A stretch of 64,000 nt of DNA from Monocercomonoides exilis. Taxonomy: Eukaryota > Preaxostyla > Oxymonadida > Polymastigidae. Positions 1 through 12,000 of this stretch are shown one piece after another. The notes beneath the pieces are model-generated. The model had not been told where the DNA came from. It did no database searches and saw only the letters and a list, made by a program, of their open reading frames with translations. The stretch covers positions 374,501 through 438,500 of the forward strand of contig LSRY02000014.1 in assembly GCA_001643675.2 (NCBI GenBank). The letters run 5' to 3'. The position numbers and the translations under genes are program-made. The first letter of the stretch is position 1. The number at the start of each line of letters is the position of its first letter.

Positions 1-2
1 AA

Positions 3-3000
3 GAGGATCAAAAATTCAATGGCTCTGCAGATACGTTGGCTTCATTGCTTTCGCCAATGTATCTAACAGTTTCAAATATCCCTCTTTATCAATCATTGTC
101 GCAAATGATTTCCGAGAGCCAGGTTGGTTCACTCACCGAAGGTTTAGAATGTTCAGGCGATATGCTTTGTTCTTCTGTGAATACTGCGCTTTTCGAAGTT
201 GGAAAGTCGTTGTTATATCAGTTGGAGAATTCTTCATGCTTGGTTGATGAGATTTGGTTGATTGTCAATGCTCAATGCGATGGCACAGAGAATTCGAAGA
301 AAGATGCAATTTCTTCGATGGGAAATATCAATCCTTACATTCATGTGGCAGGTGAAGCCTTGGTTGTAAGATGTCATGAATTGATTGCCATTTTGGCTTC
401 AATAAACTCAATTGTTGGCATTCTAGTGAATAAGACGAATCAATGTTTGTTCAAATCAACCAAGAATAATGATACAGCTGATGCTGAAAATGATTTCTCA
501 AACATTTCCATTCTTAAATTGTTGCATTTAATCAAAAAGATTGCTTCGCTTAACGATATTGGACTGCCTGAAGTTAAACGACTTCGGATTTCTGCATTTT
601 CTTTGCTAAAAATCATAGTAACTGAGTTACTGCTACCTGAAATGCATGAATCAAACACTTCATCAGAAAGCATTTCAAATGACAGTTTCAACGCAGAAGA
701 GGTGTTTAATTCAAACTGGGAGAAGTTATTCAATGAAACTCAACTCGGTGCTATCGAAGTGCTCAAGTTTTGTTTGAGAATGGCATCTGAAGAAATGAAA
801 ATTGACAAGACTGAAAGATCAGCACAGCTCAAAAATTTGCTTTTAAGACGAAAGGCTTCTGAAGAAAGCAATTCTTCTGCTTCTTTTTTGTCCTCATCTT
901 TATTGCTTCCACCTATCGATGATTCGTATGCCTTAACTGTTGCATCATTTATTGGCAGTTTAGTTTTTTGCGCACTTAACACCATGGTGGCTTCTTATTC
1001 AACTGTTGCCGATGATTCTGATGCAAAGGAATTAGAAGGGAAGAGAAAACAATCATTCATTGCATTGTATAGTGCGCTCGACGCAAACTGCTATCGGGAC
1101 ATAGCGTTACTAACGCTGTTTGGTACACCACGCATTCAGCGAATTGCAATTCAAACGTTATCTTTGCTTCTTCGGTATCATTCTGGACCAGTTGAAATTG
1201 AGATTCAAGATATGAAGATTAATCCACTAGATGTTCTTCTTCTTCTGTCAAACTTAACAATTTTTGGAAGAATGAAAGACACCGTGAAAGATTATCATCT
1301 ATTTGACCCAACAAATAAAAAAGAATTGCGCAGAATCAAAGATAGTTCTGACGCACTATCAATTCTTACACAAGTTTTAGTTTCTTCAACATGCTTTTCA
1401 GCCGCTAATGCGATTGGTAGCGTTGTTCCAAAGGTCTTTCCCACAATGGCAGATCCAGAGGAGGTTATACCAAAAGAAAATACAACAACAGGGCTCCAAA
1501 ATGAAGCAAAAAAGAATTTTTCGATACATCCTACAGATTTTCCGTTGTATGCTTCTCAAATGTCTGTTCTGAAATCACCAGCATTCCTTGAAGCTATTCA
1601 AAAAACATACAACTTTAATGATGAAATCATGAAAGTTGGAAAACTGTGGATTGATGAGTTGTTCCATAACTTCGAAAAATTCAGTGAGTGTCAAATGGAA
1701 ACTCAACTGGAAGAAAAAGCCACAAAAGAAAATCAGCCTGTAAGCATGTCAGACGGACAGATGTTATCTGAGAGCAAAGACTCACCTGTGAATAAAACGT
1801 TAAAGCAAGATGAGCATCACACAGAAATTGATAAGAGTCAAAATGGAGATGGTATCAAAGAAAGCACACATGACTCCGATTCTTTGTCAATGTCATTCCC
1901 TGCTAAATATCACGAGAAAAATAATCCTCTGATTACTATGTTCGAAAACTCACATTTATTTATGACTCCTCAATTGGACCTTCATCTTCCAACTATACTT
2001 AATCTACAAGATCATCTAAGCGGTTTATTCAGTTCGTTACATCATAATCAACGGAATAATTCTGCTTCCACATTAGCTGATCAACTTGCTTCACAATCAT
2101 CCATTCTCTCACCTACATCACCTAGAAATACCTCAAACCTTCTACATCCACCCTCTATGGATTTCAATAGCTGGGCATCACGCAGTTCAACAAGTTCTCC
2201 CATTGAAGAGACAGAAGATTTGATCCCATCTATCACATTGTTTATTAAGGCCTGCACGCAATTCCTTAATCATCCGCTACGGTTGGTTCCAATTGAGGAA
2301 GTACAGTCGCTTGAGCGATGTGCTTCAGAAGCATTGCGCTCTCTGGCGATGATCAGCTTCGACAGCATCTCAGCGTATAAATTTCTTGTGCAGCATAGCA
2401 AATATCCAAGCGGTGCTTCTATCATCGAACAGCTTGCTTCAAGACGGATTAAAGGAGCTCAACGAGTCAGGGAGAAGTTGATGGAAGCTGTGAAAGACCT
2501 TCCAAAGACGTTGAGAAACACATATCTTTGGCTGCAAAACTTGGATGAAGGAACATCGAGCAGCGAAATGGAAGAAACTTGCAACAAGAATTGCACAGTT
2601 GAAATGCAGAATCTACCAAAGCTGATCGAACAATCAGCTGCTTTGAAAGTTCTTGGCTTGGACGTCGACAGCGAAGCTGATGTTGGTCTGAATGTCGAAA
2701 TCAAAGTGCAGGATGGTTCATTGAAAGCCACGACAGGAGTTATTGTTGACATCTGGAAGGAAAGTGGACTTTGCTTGGTGTCTTTTGATCAGTCTCCAGA
2801 GCTTAAACTCGTTCCCATCAAAGCTTTGGCTCTTCTTTCACAAGAATCATCAATTAGCAATCAAGACATGATATTGACTGATGCACTAAGGAAAATTCAT
2901 AAAGGTTGCATCCAAATGTCTCAAAAGCAATCTGGAGAAAATTCATCAGAAAATGTTCCATTGCTGTTTGGAAATGCCACTTTTCAGGTTACGAAGCAGT

Positions 3001-6000
3001 TGAATGAGCTATACAACAAACAAGTGAAAACATACATGCATTATTCAAATAGTGAATCATCTTCATCTCTGTCATTGCAAAATGGTGATGCTAAAAAAGA
3101 TGTAGCTGACGAAGAAAAAGATGTGCAATTTACAGATGAGCAGAGGGTTATGACATCTGCATTGCTTGTGCTTTCACGCATTCGCTGTGATGTCATGAAA
3201 GTTATAAACCGAATTGTTACCTTTGGAAAAGAAGAGTTGAATTGCTCCTCAGCTGCACAGAGTGGCTTGAATGAGTTGGATTCAATGGTAGCATCTGTTG
3301 TGCAAATGGCCTCACATGGCACTGTGAATGAAGCAAAAACAGTCACAAATAAACGGGCATTAATGCTTGAAAAGGTTCTGTGTTCTACAGATTATACTCA
3401 AAATCCAAATGAAAATGACAAAGATGGATCTTCTTCAGCATCATCTTCAAAATCGTCTATTGAGCCTACATCTGTAAATGATATATATCTCAGATGTTGG
3501 ACAGATTCATTCCATAAGAAAGTGACGACTGTTTGCTTCTGGATATGCCCGAAGTGCTTCGTTGCAGGTATTGCGGTGTGCTCATGTGGACGTGAATTGA
3601 AGTCACCAGCTGAACTAATTAACCCGAAAGAGTTTAAGTGCTCTGCATGCAAAAAGGTGCAGCCACTAAGCACACAAAAAGATATGTGCGGATGTCATGG
3701 TAAGACAAGTGCGTACTTACAGCATCAACACTTCTTTGCTATTGTTAACAAGGAAGAGATGGAGCTGATCTATTGTCAAACCAAAAAACAGAAAGAAGAC
3801 ACATTCGTGCCGCTGCTGCATTGCCGCAAGACTGGGGTGGTCAGAGTTGCTACAGACAATGAAAAGATGCTGAGGATTACTTGCCCTGGCAGCCACTTGA
3901 AAAAGTCAACAAGTGATGCTGATTCGTCCAACTTGCCATTTACTCCTATCATGGATTTAGCCACAACAAACCTTGAACATAGCAATATAATAAATGCAAT
4001 TATCAATCAACCAGATGTTCCGTTGACTGCATTTAAGCACCCGAAGCTCCCAATTGAACCGCATGTTTTCTTTAATAGTAAAGATCACAGCGATGTTAAG
4101 GAATCATTTGAAAACTCAAAGAAAAAATATAAGAGTATTTTGAAAGAGCTAAAGAGAATCCAGAAGAGAATTGTTAAAACAGAAAATAATAATAATTCAG
4201 ACAATACAAACACCAGAAATACTAGTTCGTCGTCGTCATCATCATCATCTTCTTCTTCTTCACAATCAAGTACATATGAAAAAGATCTTTCTCAGATTCT
4301 TGCAGAGGATAGCATTAAGATTGATGATGACCTCCTTTCGTTAAATGAAGAAGACGAAGATTCAAATGTCGTTTGCGCTACAAACGAGGAATTTTCTGAT
4401 TGTACTTGGGAATTGCTTCCGGTATTCTTTATGACAGAAAACAAATATCCACTAAATCGTTTGGCTTCTCTGGATCATCTAAAAACAATAGCATCAGATT
4501 TTTCATTCAGCAAGTATTTGAAAAGTGCCAGAGATTGCATATGCGAGTCGATTTTTGATAAGCAATACTTCAGAAATGTTACAAGTCTTCTGAAGCGTGT
4601 GTTTGAGCATCCAGTTTTTAACGCTGATATTTTACAATTAGAATCAATTTTCAATATTGGCGCCTCGCAAGGCTTCAAGGTTGATTTTTCAATGATCCAT
4701 CCTGCTGTGAGTGCAGCGATGATAGCGGCTGCTGCAGTGAAGAAAGGAGAGCGTGTTCTTCTTGTTGGAAGCGATGCCTTTGTGATGTCCTCAATTTTGT
4801 CGAAGCTAATTCGACCAGGAGGGATTGTGGTGCAATCAGCGGGGAATGAAAATGTATATATTCAACAAAGATCTTATCAAAATCGCAGTAACGTAAATGC
4901 CAAGAGGCTCAATGAATTGGAAATAGAAAAGCAACTGAAACTTTTAAATGATCGACCCGAACCAACGTCATCATGCTCTTCGCCACTTTCACCAAAACAG
5001 CCATTGTCCGAACTTTCTCCTTCTGGAGCATCAGAAAAGATCAGCAAGAGCAAGTATTCTTTGGCTTGCTATGATATGTTTAAAGATGATGACATCACAC
5101 CGCTTAATGTCTTTCACACTAAAGCCGATGCCATGCAACTGCCTCCTTCATTATATGCGTTTGATGTTATCATTTCAGCAAGCAAATTCGATTCTCGCTA
5201 TCTTCTCAGCCTTATTGCTCTTCTGGACCAACACAATCCTTCTTCAAGAATTATTTATCCGGACATTGAAGAGATGAAAGTTTGCCAGGTTACGCTACGA
5301 AGCAAAAGGCCAAGAATTTCGAAGTTTGCACAGCTTCAATCGGAAGATGAGCTGAAAGCATTGCCTCTCTGCACTGAGGAGTCGGATCAGAGGCATCCGT
5401 ATCGGGATTGCTTGCCAGTTGGAAATATGCCTTTTAGAGGAAATGATCACGAGCTTCCGTTTTTGTATCAGGAAGACACAATGAAGGAAATGACGATTGA
5501 TCTCGCAAAGAGAGCGATAACATATTTATGTGAAAAAATTCCTGTGGTTGAACTGAAGCAGCCATTAACTTTTGATAAAGTATTTCCTGATTCATTGAAG
5601 CAGGTCTCTCTTGATTACTCAAGCACTGGGAGGGCTGAGGCGTTATGGTCTTCAATTCAATGCATGCAGTTTGGCATGTGCACTAAACATTCTGGACCGC
5701 ATGTGGGCATTTATCACAACTATCGCCAAACAGTTGAACATATCAGAAGACGAGCAAAAGAATCAAAAGAAAAAGAAAACTTAGAAAAAGAGGAAAATAA
5801 ATTTACCAGTTTGTTACCTGCGGCTATTGCAAAGCGATATCCTCTATCGATAAAATCTTGTTTTGCTGAACAATTTCCTGAACGCTACGAGAAAGCGCAG
5901 GAACTTGCAGACAGAATCGATAGCGAAGAGGCAATTGTGGAATATGAAGGCGTTAAGTGCGAGTTAAGTCGGTCAAACATGGAAAGGGCAGAAATGATAG

Positions 6001-9000
6001 GGGAGAAGTATGGCTCCATTTTATCTATGAATTGCAGCTGCTGCGGCGTCAGTTTCGGTGGGTGGTGCATCTGCCTACCGTGCAAATGCTTCTGCCACAA
6101 CCACAAAACAAAAAAGGAAGTGGTGAACATTCAGCGCATGCGAAAGAAAGGGCGCGCATCTTGGAAAGAAAAAGGGCAAGCTGACTTAAGCAATGTTGAT
6201 CCATCGATGAAGTCGATGCTGTCGGTTGGCGAGCATTATTACTCAAATGCATTCTGCGACTGCTCTGAGGGAGTTGACAACATGCCACAGGCGTGGAAGT
6301 GCAACTTGAATCTATGTTCTAAATACGAAATTGGAAATATTAGCAAACATTCCACAGATTATGAAGGGACATCTTCTTCTTCTTCTTCCTATTCTTCTTC
6401 TTCTTCTTCTTCTTCTTCCTCTTCCTCCTCCTCCTCCTCCTCCTCTTCTTCTTCTTCAAACAAAACGGTCCAGTCAAATGAGAATTCTTCATTGTCGATT
6501 GCTGAGCCAATGTGGATTTGCCCATCGATGGAGATATTTGCTCCAGATTTCATAAACACAGAGGAGGCAATGGAGCTGAGCCGCCTTGGAAAAGATGTCA
6601 TCTTTATGGGATTGAAAGTGTACGAAGATTATGATGAAGAAATATTTTATCACACAACTCCGAAAGATGAGATTTTTAACGTTGTTGGCCAGCCATTCGA
6701 ACAGGAAAAGGAAGCATTGTTCGAGTTGTTTGAATTGAAAAGAAAGAAGAGAATCAGCGAAAAATGGGCAAATGATTGGAATGAGATGAGCTCAGCTGTT
6801 AGCTCCAAAGAAATGAAAGAAAAGACCTCATCGAGCTCTGATTCAGAGAAAATGGAAGTTGACTTTAGTGGAAAGAAGGAAGACGATGAAGAAGAAAAAG
6901 AAAGAAAGCCTATTTGCTCTTCATCGTCATCTTCATCTTCATCGTCGTCGTCGTCGTCATCATCATCTTCTTCTTCTTCTTCTATTCTTTCGTCAATCAA
7001 TAAGGCAACAATTTCAAAGTGCAAATCATTGTTTTCGCTGATGTTTTCTCATTCATTCATAAAAGCAAATGCTGAGCATTTGGAACTTGAAGAAAAGAAG
7101 GGCGAAGAAGAGTGGCGAGAGCAGACAGAAGAAAATGAAGATGAAAGCACCGAAGAAGAATCCGAAGCTGCTCTGGAAGAAAAAGAATGCAGCAACGATG
7201 AATCTGATAAGATTGAAGATATCGAAAAAGAAGAGGAATACAGTGAAAGCGAAGAAAATGCTAATGAAATGGAAGTGAAAAGGGACAAAGACGACGAAGA
7301 TGATAAAGAATCCATTGACACTTCATCAAGCGAGTTGGAAGAGGAAGAAGAAATGTCTTCTGATGAAGATTCTCTTTCTGGTGCTTCATTGCTTGCTAGC
7401 ACCAGCCGCAAGAAGCATCGGAAGAAAAGAAACTATCGGCGCTGTGTTGGGCTACGGAGCAAAGGCTTTAGGAGGTTTTATGATGGTGGAGAACGTCTTT
7501 TAGGAGGAATGGAATCAGATTTAGATTCAGATTCAGATATGCTTGATTTGTTTTCCAATTGCAGTGATTCGGATAGTGTGTCTATAAGCACATCAGTTTC
7601 AAGCGATTCATCTGACTCGGCAGATGATAAAGGAGATCAAGATAATGTAAATACTGGTCTCGCATTCTTATTTGAAGAAGATTCTGATAAACCTGCATCT
7701 TCAGGTTCCAATAACAATTCTAATATTGATGACTTCTTGACAGATTCATCGAGTGAAGACAGCGATAGCGACAGTGATAGTGACAGCGATGAAGATGATG
7801 ATAGCTATAGTAGCGACGGTAGCAGTAGCAGCAGCTCAAGAATAAATGATTCAGATGATTCGTCAGATAACTCTGCTGATAGGCTAATGAAACTGAAAAA
7901 CATGTTCAATAAAAAGAAGGAGAAACTGAAGAGTGTTATTAGTTCATTAAAACAGCAAAAGCAAAATATAAAGCACTCTTCGGCAGCGTCCAGGAAAAAG
8001 GAAGACGAAAGAGAAGTTGAGGATGTTGAACCCCAAAACTTGGAAACATCACTTTTGGTTGACAAATGCAAATTGCCTTATGCTTCCTCTTACAGTGGGA
8101 CGGTTCTAAAAGAAGACGTTAAAGTTTTGGAAACTATTTTGAGCCAGTCTGCAGACAGCTCAACCATTTCTGTAACTTCATCGTCATCCTCATCATCCTC
8201 ATCTTCTTCTTCTGCTTTTGGTGCCCTTCTTGTTCCTCCACCTGAAGTTGCAAAAGAAAAATCGTTAAACGCATCACAATTGTCTTCCTCTGCGAATAAA
8301 GTTAAATCCTCAAGTTCTAATTTACCGCCACGTGTTCAGAAAATTGTTTCATTTTATGCAAAAGCAAATGAAGAAGTTCGCACCAATAGTGCATCTTCAT
8401 CTTCTGCTTCTGCATCGTCCAAAAGTGGACAGCTATCACAGATGGAAAACGAAGAAAGAACTTTTGTCGACTCGCTCTGCGGAATCGATCTCATTAACCG
8501 AGTGAAAGATAAAGGCAATGCTTCGTCTTTGATTGCTTCTGTATCACCTGCGACTTCTCCTTCACCAGACGACAGCCCACAAGCAGAACTTTCTGCTATG
8601 GATGAAAGACACAGCACTTTGGATCTTAAAAAATTGATTTCTGAGTCATCTGAGGAAGAGGCATTGCATGGTGAATCAAGTGACGCAACGCAAAGCATGC
8701 GGAGGAAGATGGATGGGCTTTTGTCAAATTTAACCGATCATCAGGCGGATCGTGAACAAGAATTAACAACACGAAGATGCAGAGGTCATGGTACACAGGA
8801 AGATGAGGATGAGGGCGAAGAAGAGGAGGAGGAGGATGAATTATCTGATTTTCTCAGTTCATCTTCTGATGAAAGCGATTCCTCAATTTCTACTGATAGT
8901 GATGGGCACTCTATTTCTGCTGGTGAGAATCCGTCTGGAGCTAGCTTATTCCTGAATTCTGCATCATCGCTTTTCAGTGGAAGTTCTGAAAGCAATGGAT

Positions 9001-12000
9001 TGTTTGGCTGGGGCAGATTGGGAAGTGGTGCTGAGTCTGCAGAAGGGTTGATGCTTTCTAACCAGATGTATCAGCTCAGCAAGCCTGATCATGGATTCAC
9101 AAACCCGAACCCCAAATCAGTGAAGCCAGGGGATGTGTATTTCCTGAAACAGAACATTAAGTTGAACACTCTCCCGATGATGTCTCACATTTCATCGTCT
9201 TTAGGCAATTGCACTCTTTCTGATTTATCGTATTGCCCTGCTGTTGTGATCAAATCCGATGGTGTGATGGCCTTCGTAGAGGTATCTGTTGCCTCAGTGG
9301 GGCTGATCCAATATTTGTGGGTTCCGATTGAATCGCTTTGTGTTTGTAATATTTTAACTGACGATCCTGAAATTCCGCTGACAAATTCTACTGATTGCTC
9401 AAACATTGCTGGAACAAGCTTTGATTCTAGACTGAAAAACAACAAAGTTAAAAAAGAAGCACTGAAAAAGAGAGCGGTGCAACTGTTAATTGCCGAGCAC
9501 TTTTTATCGCAGCAAGTTGCGAAAGGAATCATTGTTGACTTGATTATCAATGTGCCGAGGAAAGAGAGGTTCCAAGACAAGCTGACCACGCTTATCAATG
9601 AATCGACAATGCTTTCATTTCTGAGAAGCGCAATGTTTGGAACGATCTTTCTTGATTTGAGAGCAGAAAAGGAACTTATACAAGGTCGTTCGCCAGCAAA
9701 CAGCTTCGGGTCAGTTTTTGGTTTGATGAGCAGCTCATCATCTTCCACACAAAATACTTCATTAGAAATTGAAAATTCAACAAGCAGGAATTATGTCAGC
9801 GCAAAAAGTGGAGAGGAAGCACTTATTTTGCTGACGCAAAGGTTTGGCTGGTGGATTGCGGATGAGTTTGCCGAGGACAATCTTGGAAATCGGATTGTCG
9901 AAGTGCTTTCCTCTGAAGGCAGCTCTGCAATTCAAAGAAACAATTCACCACTGTCATCAAAAGAGAAAGAAAAAGATAAAAAGGCAAGAGGATGGGGAGA
10001 TGGATGCCTTTCGATGCTTTTGCGCTATCTTCTTTCAACATTGACATCTCCTCGACGTGTAGCTAATGCGATTATCGTATCCGAAAATCAATCTTTGGAT
10101 GCAATTGTTCCCGAAGAAAATCTTTGGAATGTGGAATCCAGTTGCTCATCTTCTTCGACTTCATCGTCTGCTTTCTCGCCATTCAGCCTTTCTGAATCAG
10201 CTGAGACATTAAGTCAAAAGCAGAGAGAAGATATGTGTAAAAGTTTAAGATACCAAAAATCAAAAAATATCAACCTCGATAGTTCCGAGAGTTTTAATAG
10301 AAATGCACATGCTGTTCCTGGTTATTCTGTATATCCTTTAGTCAAAGGATCAGACAGCGAGAGTTCAGCAAGTGCAAATTCGTTGAAGAAGATGCTTGTT
10401 GTTGAATCGCCTCACAACTATAAGGATAACTCGGATATTACAATGGAACTGACAATTCCGGGTGCAAAGAGCCTTCACTTTGTCTTCGATCGCAGATGCT
10501 ACACAGAAGGTGGATGTGACAGACTAAAATTTTATGATGCAAAAACAGGAAGAGAGTTGAAAGAGTACTCAGGAAGCGATGGATTTGAAGATTTCACTGC
10601 AGAAGGTACTGATAGCGTTACTTTTTCGTTCAAGTCAGATGGGTCAGTAAACTACTGGGGATACAAGTTCTTTGTAATGGAAGGAGAAAGTGCAAAAGGA
10701 GTCAAGTCATCAAACGAAACATCTGGAAATTCGCGTAGTGTGGCAATTTCCTCAAGAACACTTAAATGGAACGAGTTCATGAAAGACGCAAAAGAAAGCG
10801 GAAATCTTGCAAAGGCATCTTCAGAGAATAGCAGCGCAAGTGACAATAGCAAGGAAGAATCAGCTTTGAAAAAAGTTGAAGAAAAGCAAGCAAAAGCCAG
10901 TGAAGGAACACTTGAACTGGTAGCATGGATTCTTCAGCTTCTTCTGTCGCTGCCAACACGAGGCTTCCGCAAATTAGGTAGCTCACAAATAGAATCATCA
11001 CCTTTTTCGTCTTCGTCTGCCCAAAGCAGCCAAAACGAGCTATTGATAGACTTTTCCCCATTAATTCGTCCTGTTCTGAATCTGACAATTGTGATGACAG
11101 TGAAGCATCCAATGCATCATGTATTCTCAACAATACTCTCACAAATGCTTGACAGATGGAGTTATTGCCACAGCAACATACCATCAGCCGAGAAATTGTC
11201 AGAAGCTGTTCTTAACAAATCTTCACAAACTTCTCCTGCTTTGGAAAGCTCTTCATCTACTTCATTCCCTCAATCATTTTATTCAGGAGAGATGTGTCTG
11301 CGTGGCTTCCCAACGAACTCAGTTGAGGAATATATAAAGTTTGCTGGAATTAAGGCAAAAGAGCCAACAGCAAAAGAAGAAGAAAAAATAAAACAATTGA
11401 GAGCAAAATGGGAGGAGAAATTGATCAAAGGAGAGTTGTGTGATGACTTGTCAATATTTAAAGAGGATACGGATGTGTCGATGCCAAGTTCATTTGCGCT
11501 GTTGGAGCTGAAGCTTGCAATGCTCAGAGCTTATCATATTTACATGAGAATAAAACATGCTCGCTATGCAGCGGTTAAAATTGCAGAGACAAGGAAGAAA
11601 GAAAACGAAGAGAATGAAAAGATTGAAAAGATAAATGAATTAAAGCGAGTGACAAAGACAGAAGATGTGTCTGATTCTGATTATATTCCACAGTTCTTCT
11701 GGAGATTTGGATCATATTCATCCATGCTTCAGCAGCTCAATGAACTTATTGAGCTTGCACATTTCTTTACTGAACCTTTGCCAAACCCTACATCCAGACA
11801 GACTGTCTCTTCGCAACAGAAGTCTGTTGATTTCACTTCATTTGCCTTGAGAAAATCATTCAGAACTGTCATCTGGAAAGGTGTGCTCGATGCTGTTCGT
11901 CGCAGCATTGTGGAGACTCTGCATCCATATGGCAGAGAGGGATACAAGACTAAGATCATACTTCCTGGTGCTAGAAACGTTCGAGCAAAAGTTCTTCATG